Made by a program: the position numbers and the translations under genes. The notes under the pieces are model-generated. The model saw only the letters and a list, made by a program, of their open reading frames with translations, was not told where the DNA came from and made no database searches. Positions 24,998-33,020 of a stretch of DNA of 64,000 bases are shown piece after piece; within the stretch, counting starts at the first letter, position 1; each line of letters begins with the position of its first letter. Source of the DNA: Martinezella lusitana (GTDB lineage: Bacteria; Pseudomonadota; Alphaproteobacteria; Rhizobiales; Rhizobiaceae); NCBI RefSeq assembly GCF_900094565.1, contig NZ_FMAF01000008.1, positions 186,001-250,000 of the forward strand, written 5' to 3'.

Positions 24998-26128
24998 ATG
25001 TCTGAGATTTATCAAGGCCGTCGTGCCTTCTTGACCGCGCTTGCCGCCGGAGGGGGACTTATCGCAATTGGTGGGGCAACGGCGTTTGTGATGAATGCCC
25101 GTGACCTTTCCGGCTATCAGGAAGCTGTCAACGCCACGTGGCGGCACAGCGACAGTACCGATCTGCCGCCGTCATCGGCCCAACGAGAGCTTGTCCGTTA
25201 TGCCACCTTGGCGGCAAACAGCCATAACACGCAGCCTTGGCAATTTCGGCTCTCGGATCGCTCGATCCTCGTGCTGCCCGATTCCCGGCGTCGCTTGCCC
25301 GCTGTCGATCCCGACGATCATCATGTGTTCGCCAGCCTCGGCTGCGCCGTCGAGAACATGGTCCAAGCTGCCCGCGCCTTCGGACTTCGGGCGGTTCCGC
25401 GCTACGATCCCGATGAGCGCGGAATTCGGGTCGACTTGGAGGCTGCGCCGCCCGAACGGACAGACCTGTTCGACGCTATTCCGCATCGTCAATCGACGCG
25501 CACTGTCTATGATGGGCGCTCGGTCCCGCCCGAACATCTCCGGCTCTTGGAAGCCGCAGGAAACGGTCAAGGCGTGCGGATGCTGCTTTTCACAGAGCGG
25601 AAGCAGCGTGAGGAGATCCTCTCCTATCTGGTCGCGGGCAACAGTGCGCAGATGGACGATGTCGCGTTCGTAGAAGAATTGAAATCGTGGATTCGATTCA
25701 GCTATGGCTCAGCCCTTTCGACGCGAGACGGCTTGTTTTCGAAATCCTCCGGCAATCCAGTCCTGCCGGATTGGATCGGCCGCTTGATCCTCAATCTGGT
25801 GTTCACGAAGGAGGCTGAAAACCGGAATTATGAGAGCCAGCTCAGAAGCTCGGCCGGTGTTGCCGTGTTCGTCTCTGACAAGAACGAACCCGCCTACTGG
25901 GCCGAAGCCGGACGATGCAGTCAGCGTTTCGCCCTTCAGGCGACGGCTCTCCAACTCCGGCACGCCTTCATCAATCAACCGGTCGAGGTTCCCGCCGTGC
26001 GGGGGCAATTTGCCACCTATCTCGGCATCGGCGATCGTCGGCCGGATCTCGTGATGAGATTCGGGTACGGTCCGGAGTTGCCCAGATCGCTCCGCCGTCC
26101 GGTCGAGCACGTCATTCTCCGGACGTAG
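24998..26128 (+). CDS. Acg-type nitroreductase-fold FMN-binding protein with Tat signal
   Basis: The 376-aa product begins with a twin-arginine signal (GRRAFLTALAAGGGLIAIGG). TLAANSHNTQPWQF and IPHRQSTRTVYD recall the FMN-binding ends of nitroreductases in the Acg (Mycobacterium Rv2032-like) group, followed by VFVSDKNEPAYWAEAGRCSQRFALQATALQL. Acg proteins bind FMN but lack clear nitroreductase activity and may sequester flavin. Export with a cofactor fits Tat. It stands alone after a 175-bp gap. GC content and codon choice look slightly less biased than in the neighbours, which may mean more recent arrival; this is an impression only. Confidence 0.82.
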   Translation: MSEIYQGRRAFLTALAAGGGLIAIGGATAFVMNARDLSGYQEAVNATWRHSDSTDLPPSSAQRELVRYATLAANSHNTQPWQFRLSDRSILVLPDSRRRLPAVDPDDHHVFASLGCAVENMVQAARAFGLRAVPRYDPDERGIRVDLEAAPPERTDLFDAIPHRQSTRTVYDGRSVPPEHLRLLEAAGNGQGVRMLLFTERKQREEILSYLVAGNSAQMDDVAFVEELKSWIRFSYGSALSTRDGLFSKSSGNPVLPDWIGRLILNLVFTKEAENRNYESQLRSSAGVAVFVSDKNEPAYWAEAGRCSQRFALQATALQLRHAFINQPVEVPAVRGQFATYLGIGDRRPDLVMRFGYGPELPRSLRRPVEHVILRT

Positions 26129-26462
26129 GGTCGTGATGTCCCTTGAGGCTGACGAAAGCGCGCTTGCCGGAGATTTCGAAAAATCGACCGATCGATATCG
26201 ATAGTCGCTGAAACCAAGCAGTTTCTGAATCGACTAAACTCTCCTTTGAATTCGAGAGCAGAAATTTCTGACGGATCGGAGAGACGGTTCCTCGTCGTAT
26301 GCAGAAGCTTTGCGCTTGTAATTCAATGCGTAACGATCAGTAAGAACAATTGAGTGAGAATAGACGGCGAAGGGCACTCTCTGGGCACCTTTCCCGGAAG
26401 TGCCCAATCGCCAAATTCAGCAAATCGGGCCCATCCAAGGAATGATGAACGGAGTGGCGCCC
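26129..26462. other. 334-bp gene-free stretch
   Basis: No reading frame with coding character is seen on either strand. The stretch is richer in A/T than its flanks. It holds a short palindrome TCGATATCGA near 26193 and an inverted repeat GGGCACT (26372-26378) / AGTGCCC (26399-26405) without a T-run. The inverted repeat lies where transcripts from the nitroreductase-like gene and the secreted-protein gene would end, so it may be a weak bidirectional terminator. Confidence 0.3.
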
Positions 26463-26903
26463 TTACTTCACCGTGATGCTCAGACCGCTGATATCGGCAT
26501 TGACCTGCAGGCCAACCTGCCTGCCTGTGAGTTCGAGTTGGGCGCCCTTGTCATTGGTCATGACGATCATCTGGGCGCCTTTGCCGACTGCGCCACCGCC
26601 GCCCGCTGCACCGTAGATCCCCGACACATCCTGAGCGCGACGAATATGGGTAACGGTGCCTTGGAAATAGGTCTTGGAGGCCCCGAAGGCGAGGCCGCCC
26701 GAGATACCGCCAATCGAGACGGGATAGCGGCGACCATGGAAGGTCAGCGTGCCCTCGCCTCCGGAACCACCGACGAAGAAGGCAGCCTTATAGACGGCAA
26801 AACGGATCGTACCGCTGTCGGCATGCGCGGCGCTGGCAAAGCTAATTCCCGCGGCGGCGATGGTGGCAACTGCGACTGAACGAAATGCGGGCGAAATCTT
26901 CAT
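26463..26903 (-). CDS. Small secreted glycine-rich beta protein, function unknown
   Basis: The 146-aa protein begins with a good signal peptide (KISPAFRSVAVATIAAAG, cleavage after AHA near residue 28). The mature part is Gly-rich with alternating hydrophobic residues: GSGGEGTLTFHGRRYPVSIGG, GGLAFGASKTYFQGTV and a C-terminal LQVNADISGLSITV. I recall a family of small periplasmic or outer-membrane alphaproteobacterial proteins with the GTLTF-x-GR-x-YP-x-S-x-GG pattern, possibly related to the DUF1134/EipA or SYLF-like group, but cannot name it firmly. It is transcribed alone. Secretion is well supported; function is unknown. Confidence 0.75.
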   Translation of the reverse strand: MKISPAFRSVAVATIAAAGISFASAAHADSGTIRFAVYKAAFFVGGSGGEGTLTFHGRRYPVSIGGISGGLAFGASKTYFQGTVTHIRRAQDVSGIYGAAGGGGAVGKGAQMIVMTNDKGAQLELTGRQVGLQVNADISGLSITVK

Positions 26904-27040
26904 GATGGGCTATTCCTCAAGAGCGCCGCTTACCCAGCCGGCCGGGACGACGTCAGCGTCGTATCAAAGTTATATATGAACAGTTTCGCGCGTCATTAGT
27001 TCCAAAGCACGATAATAACAAAGCGTTAGAGCACATATTC

Positions 27041-27075
27041 GGTCGCGCGCTGCTCGAAGAAATTAGCGCGCGACC
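27041..27075. repeat. Perfect 11-bp inverted repeat (hairpin)
   Basis: GGTCGCGCGCT (27041-27051) and AGCGCGCGACC (27065-27075) are exact complements around a 13-nt loop. There is no T-run on either side. It lies 16 bp beyond the stop of the reductase remnant and about 140 bp upstream of the secreted-protein gene. Confidence 0.6.
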
Positions 27076-27090
27076 AGTTCTCGGCATCGG

Positions 27091-27290
27091 TCACATGGTC
27101 GCAACCAGGTGATTGAAACCTTTCACGAACCTGGCGCCGGTGAACAACTTCGCAATGAAGGCGGAGGACGGGAGACCGTCCAACTCCTCAAGGGAAGTGA
27201 CGCGTTCATAGCGTCGATGACCGTCTTGCCTTTCCAGTTCGGCAGGGCCTTTGCAACCTCGCGAGGCGGGATATAGCGATCCGACGCCTG
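27091..27290 (-). pseudogene. Remnant of an NADP-dependent F420 reductase-like oxidoreductase, frameshifted and truncated
   Basis: Two minus-strand frames together spell the middle of this family. One reads EVAKALPNWKGKTVIDAMNA (27260 down to about 27201). The next frame then reads SLEELDGLPSSAFIAKLF followed by TGARFVKGFNHLVA down to 27097, where a stop soon follows. An intact protein would have a GxGxxG Rossmann N-terminus before this and about 80 more residues after it; neither is found. The break at about 27199-27201 is a one- or two-base shift. This is a decayed gene, not a sequencing error alone, because both ends are missing too. Family recalled from memory. Confidence 0.6.
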
Positions 27291-27384
27291 TGCGCTTCAA
27301 CGACAAGGAGACGCTGCTGTTTTCCCGCGCCCGCCAGGTATCGAAAGCCTGGGGAGGAAGCCCCCCTCCTCCCAGTGCCGCTGC

Positions 27385-27948
27385 CTAGAACCCCAGTGAT
27401 TGCTGCACAGGTTTCGGCGGCGCGAGCTGGACGCCTTCCAGCTCCAGCATCCGGGCCTTGGCGTTGGAACCGCCGGGCGCCGAAAAGCCGCCGATCTTGC
27501 CGCCTGCCGCCAGAACGCGATGGCAGGGGATGATCAGCGCGACCGGATTCTTTGCCATCGCCTGGCCGACATCGCGGGCTGCTTCCGGCCCGACGCCAAG
27601 CTGTTTCGCAAGCGTCCCATAGGTGGTGGTATGGCCCCAGGTGACCTGCCGGGCGGCATCGTAGATCTGCTTGAAAAAGGCATCCTGTTCGCCAAGATCG
27701 AGGGCGACGCCGGAAAAATCGATCTCTTCGCCCGCAAAATACCGTTTCACCTTGGCGACGACCTCCGCGACTTCAGGCGTCGGCGTGCCGGGATGCGCAT
27801 TCGGCAGGCGACGCCGAAGCAGGCGTTCGGTCGCCCCGGCATCCTTCGTCGGCAGTTGGAAGCGTATGACGCCGATATCGCTCCAGGCGATGCCGCAGAA
27901 ACCGCCGGCGGTTTCGAAGATCAGATAGTCTTGCCTTGTCTCGTTCAT
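27385..27948 (-). CDS. ogt: Methylated-DNA--protein-cysteine S-methyltransferase (Ogt type)
   Basis: From the ATG at 27948 the 187-aa protein has an N-terminal ribonuclease-like domain and a C-terminal active-site domain. The latter carries VTWGHTTTYGTLAKQLG, RDVGQAMAKNPVALIIPCHRVL (the acceptor Cys is in PCHRV) and GKIGGFSAPGG. It removes alkyl groups from O6-alkylguanine and O4-alkylthymine in a one-turnover reaction. GGAG lies upstream of 27948; the frame is open 31 codons more, without homology. No Ada regulatory domain is present, so it is probably constitutive. It stands alone on the minus strand. Confidence 0.92.
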   Translation of the reverse strand: MNETRQDYLIFETAGGFCGIAWSDIGVIRFQLPTKDAGATERLLRRRLPNAHPGTPTPEVAEVVAKVKRYFAGEEIDFSGVALDLGEQDAFFKQIYDAARQVTWGHTTTYGTLAKQLGVGPEAARDVGQAMAKNPVALIIPCHRVLAAGGKIGGFSAPGGSNAKARMLELEGVQLAPPKPVQQSLGF

Positions 27949-28109
27949 GACGGACGCTCCGTGTTTCCACTTGTCATGAAAATCGTGCCACGAGCCGTGA
28001 AATTCAACCCGATTCTTGTGCAGGGCCGATATTGCCGACATTTTGCCCGTTGAGGAAAACGGCGCCGCCGCGATGACGGCGCCCCAATCCTACCTCGCAT
28101 CCTGGCGTG

Positions 28110-28247
28110 TCAGTATCCGCCGCCGGCCGGAGGAGGATTCATCGTCATGTTGCCACCGGAGCCATGCTGGTCCGAGGTGGAACAAGAGGAAACACCGAGA
28201 CCGACGAGAGCGAGCAAGGCGATCGAGAAGATGGCTTTCGTCAACAT
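28110..28247 (-). CDS. Small lipoprotein (45 aa)
   Basis: From the ATG at 28247, behind an AAGGAACG ribosome-binding site, the product reads MLTKAIFSIALLALVGLGV followed by the lipobox VSSC and a short tail rich in Ser, Gly, Asn and Pro (mature part about 25 residues). The N-terminus has the n-, h- and c-regions of a lipoprotein signal, so it should be lipidated at the Cys and anchored in an envelope membrane. The frame is open 18 codons upstream, which would spoil the signal. Entericidin-like or conserved tiny lipoproteins are possible relatives; no function can be given. Confidence 0.66.
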   Translation of the reverse strand: MLTKAIFSIALLALVGLGVSSCSTSDQHGSGGNMTMNPPPAGGGY

Positions 28248-28490
28248 GTGAGATCGTTCCTTTTGAAGACGGCACAAATACCCCTGGCGGAGAGTGAACA
28301 AATCAAGTGGGCATTTTATTCGATGGCATTTCTAAAATTGAGATTCGGCGGATCGCAGCCAGCCAGTTTACTCGCCCCGATTCATCAAATATGTTCTCTT
28401 TTTGTTCTTGATATAGCTGCCATGCGTCCCTATGATGTGCGGATTACCGAAATAGGAGGAGGCAAAGCCGTGTGGCTTTGACGCAATCCC

Positions 28491-29108
28491 ATGAAGAATA
28501 AAGACCAGCTCTCGCTCTATCTCAGCGGCGGTTCGTCCAGCCGGACACTACCGCCAATCGATCAAAGGCCAATCAGCGAACTCTATTTTGCAATCCTTCC
28601 CGATCCGGAGATCGCCGCAAAGAGTCACAAGCTTGCAGGCAATTTCCATCGACGGTACCGGTTTTTCGCGAAGCCGCGAAAAGCCAATCTTCTCCATGTG
28701 ACGCTCTATACTATCGGCTCTTTTCGCTACTTGCCCGAAGAGACGGTGTTTGCGGCGATGGAAGCCGCCTCTAGAGTTAGGAAGCCGTCCTGTTCAGTAG
28801 TCTTCGACCGGGCTGTCAGTTTCGGCAATGGCGATAATCGCCCGCTTGTTCTATGGAACGAGAATGGAAACACCGAACTCAAGGCGATCTATCAGGAATT
28901 GGTCGATGCCATGCGGCTTACCGGCATTGCGCCCATCAAGGAAAAGCCCATCGAGCCGCATATGACGCTACTCTATCAGGGCCATCCAGTTCCCGACACC
29001 GTGCTAGAGGAACCTGTGAGCTGGACAGCTAAAGACTTCGTCCTCATCAACAGCCTACAGGGTGAATCAATCCACGAGCATCTTTGCTATTGGACTTTGC
29101 GCGACTGA
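28491..29108 (+). CDS. 2'-5' RNA ligase / 2H phosphoesterase family protein
   Basis: The 205-aa protein has the two H-x-T motifs that define 2H phosphoesterases: LHVTLYTIG near residue 73 and PHMTLLYQG near residue 160. Between them is the usual alpha/beta lobe (ELYFAILPDPEIAAKSHKLA at the start, VVFDRAVSF in the middle). Bacterial members open 2',3'-cyclic phosphates or join tRNA halves in vitro; the in vivo role is unclear. Its ATG has a poor ribosome-binding site. Upstream, a strong AGGAGGAGG serves a four-codon frame (GTG TGG CTT TGA, 28470-28481) in the same phase, which may deliver ribosomes by reinitiation. Base use is less GC-biased than in the neighbours. Confidence 0.85.
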   Translation: MKNKDQLSLYLSGGSSSRTLPPIDQRPISELYFAILPDPEIAAKSHKLAGNFHRRYRFFAKPRKANLLHVTLYTIGSFRYLPEETVFAAMEAASRVRKPSCSVVFDRAVSFGNGDNRPLVLWNENGNTELKAIYQELVDAMRLTGIAPIKEKPIEPHMTLLYQGHPVPDTVLEEPVSWTAKDFVLINSLQGESIHEHLCYWTLRD

Positions 29109-29117
29109 ACAGCCCGT

Positions 29118-30758
29118 TCAAACCTTCGGCTGATTGTCATCCGCCATCACCGCCGCCACCGCATCCTCGACGCTGAAGCTGCAGCGGCTCTCGAGGTCGG
29201 CGATGCCGGCTGCCGCCATGAGATCGCGCACCCGATCATGCGCACGAGCGAATTGCACGCGGATGCCGGCGCGGCGCATGGCGCCATCGAACTCCATCAA
29301 GGCATCCATCCCCGTGCTGTCCAGATCGAAGCTCTCTTCAAGGCTGAGAACGACGGCCCGCAATCCCGCCTCGCTGCGGCTGCGCGACAGGATCTCGCCG
29401 AAGATCGTGTCGGCATTGCCGAAAAACAGCGTCTCGCCTGGTCGCCAGATGACAATGCCCGGCATCTCGGACGCATCGCCGTGCCGGCTGATATCGACGA
29501 AGTTGTGACTGCTGCCGAGGCGCCCCAGTCGGGCGACATAGGGCGAGGCCAGTCGATGCATCATCGCGGCAAGCGAGAGTGCGATCGCCAGCAGCATGCC
29601 GTTGAGGACACCAAAAATCAGCACACCCGCAGCAGCGCCGATCGCGACGTAGAAATCGCGATGCAGCCGCCGCAGATGCAGGATCGGGCTGGGATCGAGC
29701 GCATGCGTGAGGGCTGCAATCACCACTGCCGCCAGCACCGGCTCGGGCAGAAGCGCCACCAGCGGCCCGGCGCAGGCAATCAGAATGGCAAGGCCGATGG
29801 CGGCGAAAACAGTGGTTGCGCGTGTCTTCGCGCCGGCCGCCTCGCTGGCGAAACCGGCGGAAAAACCGGCGCCGACGGGCATGCCCTGGACGAGGGCGCT
29901 GGCGATATTGGCGGCGCCGAGCGCGCCGAGTTCGCGATTGACCTCCAGCGTCTCGCCATAGCGCAGCGCCAGCGCCCGCATGGTGCCCCAGGATTCGGCA
30001 AAGAGGATGAGCACGAGGGGCACTGTAAACTGCACCAGCCGCGAATAGGCCATCCAGCCGGCATCCGGCAGCGACGGCCATTGCGGCAGGATCTCGATTG
30101 CACCGACCAGCTTGACGCCATGCGCCTCCAGACCGAACAGGTATGAAGCGAGAATGCCGGCGCCAAGCACGAGGAAGGCGCCGGGAACACCCGGCAATCG
30201 CTTGAGCAGCAGCAATGCCGCAAGCGCCACGACGCCGACGGCGACGCTGATCGGATTCCACTGCAGAACCGCGCCGAACAGGGCTGCCGCGTAGATAAAG
30301 ATGTTCGAGCCCTGCACGGGCACGCCCACGAGGATGGGCAGCTGGTGCAGGATGATGGTGATCGCGAGACCCAGCGCGAAGCCGCGCAGCACCGGTCGGG
30401 AAATGAAGCCGGTGATGCCGCCGAGGCGTAAGGCCGAAGCGACGACAAACAGAGCGCCGGCGAGCGCGACGGCGACCGTGGCCAAACCGGCCTTGACCGT
30501 GGCGTCACCGGGCATGACCGCCAGCGTCGCGGCGAGAATGGCAGCGGACGAGGATGTCGGAGAGACGATGGCGAAGCGGCTGCGGCCGAACACGGCATAG
30601 ACGAGACATCCGGCGATGCCGGCAAGAATGGCCCGATGCGGCGGCAGGCCGGCGATGCCGGCGTAGGCAACGGCTTCCGGCAACATCAGGCCGGCAACCG
30701 ATATGCCCGCAACCAGATCCGCCCTGTCCACCACGAACCAGCTGCTCAGCTTCGTCAT
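29118..30758 (-). CDS. SulP family inorganic anion transporter with STAS domain
   Basis: The 546-aa protein has about ten to twelve membrane segments over residues 10-400, with the SulP opening VAGISVAGLMLPEAVAYAGIAG and FAIVSPTSSSAAILA. A cytoplasmic STAS domain occupies about residues 435-540 (IVIWRPGETLFFGNADTIF, VVLSLEESFDLDSTGMDAL). SulP proteins move sulfate, bicarbonate or other anions, usually with Na+ or H+. There is no carbonic anhydrase or sulfur gene nearby to indicate the substrate. It is convergent with the 2H phosphoesterase gene and is the only gene in its transcript as far as I can see. Confidence 0.93.
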   Translation of the reverse strand: MTKLSSWFVVDRADLVAGISVAGLMLPEAVAYAGIAGLPPHRAILAGIAGCLVYAVFGRSRFAIVSPTSSSAAILAATLAVMPGDATVKAGLATVAVALAGALFVVASALRLGGITGFISRPVLRGFALGLAITIILHQLPILVGVPVQGSNIFIYAAALFGAVLQWNPISVAVGVVALAALLLLKRLPGVPGAFLVLGAGILASYLFGLEAHGVKLVGAIEILPQWPSLPDAGWMAYSRLVQFTVPLVLILFAESWGTMRALALRYGETLEVNRELGALGAANIASALVQGMPVGAGFSAGFASEAAGAKTRATTVFAAIGLAILIACAGPLVALLPEPVLAAVVIAALTHALDPSPILHLRRLHRDFYVAIGAAAGVLIFGVLNGMLLAIALSLAAMMHRLASPYVARLGRLGSSHNFVDISRHGDASEMPGIVIWRPGETLFFGNADTIFGEILSRSRSEAGLRAVVLSLEESFDLDSTGMDALMEFDGAMRRAGIRVQFARAHDRVRDLMAAAGIADLESRCSFSVEDAVAAVMADDNQPKV

Positions 30759-30848
30759 CGATCACCGACCATAGGGATGGCTCATCTGTTTATGGATAGA
30801 GATTCGCCGCCAAGCTGCAACAGGAAAATAAGCTGGCAAACCTTCGGC

Positions 30849-31730
30849 TTACACCGCCGCTTCGGCGCCATCGCGCAAGGGACAGCTTCTGCCGATCACT
30901 TCGGTGACAAAATCCATGACGGCGCGAATGGCCAGCGAGCGACGCAGATCCGGATAGGTCACGAGCCAGAGATCCCGCGTCGGTGAAGGAGTGGCCACAG
31001 GCAAGCGCATCAGCCCCGCTTCGGCATCCCCCAGAAACGCAGGGAGCGCCACAACACCTAGACCGGCACGGGCAGCCTCGAGCTGACCGAAAACATCTGT
31101 GGCACGAAACACGATCGGGCGGCCGGCCAGCAGGCTGCGCAGCCAGGTCTGCTGCGTCAGGTGCTCCATCGCCGCGTCGTAGCCGATGAAAGACCAATCC
31201 TCCTCAGGCATTTGCGCCACAGCCGGGATGGCATAGAGGCCGAAGCGCATCACGCCGATACGCCGGACAAGCAGATCGCTCTCCTCCGGCCGCGTCATGC
31301 GCACGGCGATATCGGCCTCGCCGTAATTGAGGGCGGCGCGGCGTGTAACACCGGCAATGGTCAATGTAATATCCGGATGCTCGGCACGAAAGACGGCTGC
31401 TTTCGGGGCCAGAAGATGAGCGGCGATCGATGGCGGCGCGCTGATCTTGACCGCGGCGGAAAGCCCGGCGACAGCGCTTTTCGAATAGCGCCTGATCGCC
31501 TCGACATTGTCCTCCATGCCGGCGACCAGTTCGGCGATAGCGCGGCCATCGGCCGTCAGCGGCGACGTGCGCGGCCGCCGGTCGATCAGGCGCAGATCCA
31601 GCGAGCGCTCCAGTGCGGCAATGCGCCGGCCGACGGTTGCGTGATCCACGCCCAACTCGCGCGCCGCCGCCGAGAGCGAGCCCGTTCGCGCCAGGGCGGC
31701 GAAATGAAGAAGGTCCTGCCAGTCGATCAT
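30849..31730 (-). CDS. LysR family transcriptional regulator (divergent from quinone reductase)
   Basis: From the ATG at 31730 the 293-aa protein has the LysR winged helix at residues 1-60 (LLHFAALARTGSLSAAARE, then VDHATVGRRIAALE) and a periplasmic-binding-like effector domain (residues about 90-290). It resembles the VDHATVxRRI subgroup of LysR regulators. The frame is open to 31889, across the divergent promoter region, but homology starts at MIDWQDLL. It is divergent from the quinone oxidoreductase gene 91 bp away, the usual arrangement for a LysR protein and its target. The shared gap holds candidate dyads, including one with a T-N11-A core. Confidence 0.92.
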   Translation of the reverse strand: MIDWQDLLHFAALARTGSLSAAARELGVDHATVGRRIAALERSLDLRLIDRRPRTSPLTADGRAIAELVAGMEDNVEAIRRYSKSAVAGLSAAVKISAPPSIAAHLLAPKAAVFRAEHPDITLTIAGVTRRAALNYGEADIAVRMTRPEESDLLVRRIGVMRFGLYAIPAVAQMPEEDWSFIGYDAAMEHLTQQTWLRSLLAGRPIVFRATDVFGQLEAARAGLGVVALPAFLGDAEAGLMRLPVATPSPTRDLWLVTYPDLRRSLAIRAVMDFVTEVIGRSCPLRDGAEAAV

Positions 31731-31749
31731 CGGTGCATTATTGCACAGA

Positions 31750-31764
31750 TATGGTGAACTCATA
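31750..31764. promoter_or_regulatory. Candidate LysR operator between the regulator and the quinone reductase gene
   Basis: TATG-GTGAACT-CATA is a dyad with a T-N11-A core (T at 31750, A at 31762). A second dyad, GTGCA-TTAT-TGCAC, lies at 31733-31746. Both sit in the 91-bp divergent gap. The match to LysR sites is generic. Confidence 0.4.
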
Positions 31765-31821
31765 CCGAATTTATTCAGGCTGATGTTTGTGGTCAAAGAT
31801 TTCCTGAAAGGAGACTTCCCA

Positions 31822-32796
31822 ATGCCCCTAGCGATTGTCATCACCGGCCCCGGCGGCCCCGAGACCATGAAAGCCGTTGATCTTCCCATTACAGAGCCAG
31901 GCTCCGGCCAGGCCCGGATCCGTCAAAGCATCTCAGGCGTCAATTTCGTCGACATCTACATCCGCTCCGGGCTCTATCCGCTGCCGCCCGGCCAGAGCGC
32001 CCTCGGCTTCGAGGGCGCGGGCGTCGTCGACGCGATCGGCCCCGGTGTCGAAGAGCTGAAAGTTGGGGATCGCGTCGCCTATATCGGCCATCCGCTCGGG
32101 AGCTATGCCGAGATGCGCACGCTATCGGCATCGCGGCTGGTGAAACTGCCCGATGGCGTCAGCGAGCGGGTTGCCGGCAGCACGATGCTGCGCGGGCTCA
32201 CCGCCCACATGCTGCTGCAGAAGGTCTATCCGCTGAAAGCGGGCGAATGGGTTCTCGTGCATGCGGGGGCCGGTGGCGTCGGCCAGCTGGTTACGCGTCT
32301 CGCCAAGCGGCTTGGCGCCAACGTCATCGCCACGGTCGGTTCCGAAGCCAAGGCCGGTTTTGCCTATGAGGCCGGCGCGGACACCGTTCTCCTGCACACC
32401 GCCGAAGACTGGGTGGAGGAGACCCGCCGCATCGCCGATCGTCGTGGCGTGCATCTCGCTATCGACGGTATAGGCGGTGCCATGCTGTCGCAGACGCTTG
32501 CCGCCGTGCGCCCCTTCGGGATGGTTGCGAGCCTCGGCCAGGCTGCCGGACCCATCCCGCCGATCGAGATAGAGGAATTGACCGCGCCGCGCGCCATCGG
32601 CCTGTCGCGTCCGAGTGTGCTGACCTATGCCAACGATCCCGAGCTCTACCGACAGGGCACCAAGGCCCTGATGGAATACCTGCAGGCCGGGCTGATCAAT
32701 CCGATCGGCGCCGAGTACGAACTGAAGGACGCGGCCCGAGCGCATGCGGACCTTGAGGCCGGACGCACGACGGCGAGCGTCGTATTGACGATGTGA
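31822..32796 (+). CDS. Quinone oxidoreductase (zinc-independent MDR family)
   Basis: The 324-aa protein has the GroES-like N-terminal half with SGVNFVDIYIRSGLYP and GFEGAGVVDAIGPGV. The NADPH-binding half carries VLVHAGAGGVGQLVTRLAKRLG (residues about 143-164). The zinc ligands of alcohol dehydrogenases are absent, as in quinone oxidoreductase (QOR/zeta-crystallin). It reduces quinones or other electrophiles with NADPH. AAAGGAG precedes the ATG at 31822. It is divergent from a LysR gene that probably controls it. A G/C stem-loop lies 9 bp after the stop. Confidence 0.92.
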   Translation: MPLAIVITGPGGPETMKAVDLPITEPGSGQARIRQSISGVNFVDIYIRSGLYPLPPGQSALGFEGAGVVDAIGPGVEELKVGDRVAYIGHPLGSYAEMRTLSASRLVKLPDGVSERVAGSTMLRGLTAHMLLQKVYPLKAGEWVLVHAGAGGVGQLVTRLAKRLGANVIATVGSEAKAGFAYEAGADTVLLHTAEDWVEETRRIADRRGVHLAIDGIGGAMLSQTLAAVRPFGMVASLGQAAGPIPPIEIEELTAPRAIGLSRPSVLTYANDPELYRQGTKALMEYLQAGLINPIGAEYELKDAARAHADLEAGRTTASVVLTM

Positions 32797-32804
32797 GCCC
32801 TTTC

Positions 32805-32830
32805 GAGCGGGGTTGACCACGGCCCCGCTC
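32805..32830 (+). terminator. Stem-loop after the quinone reductase gene
   Basis: GAGCGGGG (32805-32812) and CCCCGCTC (32823-32830) are exact complements around a 10-nt loop. No T-run follows, so termination would be weak or need another factor. Confidence 0.4.
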
Positions 32831-33020
32831 CCGTGGCGAAGAACCTTCTAAGCCCCACGCACAATCGCATCATCCCGTCAATGGCTTTTGCTGCAAAGCA
32901 GCAATTCCATTGACCGGGGCGGCCCTCGCCTGCTACCGATTGTTCGTGGCGCCGCATGGCCGGTCGGCTATCGCCGCCATCTCTATCCGATACGAATCCC
33001 GATTTTTCGTGGCAAACAGC

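Noticed and set aside
27241..27387. Plus-strand frame ending SPPPPSAAA opposite the reductase remnant
   Set aside because: No start, no family resemblance; the minus strand explains the sequence.
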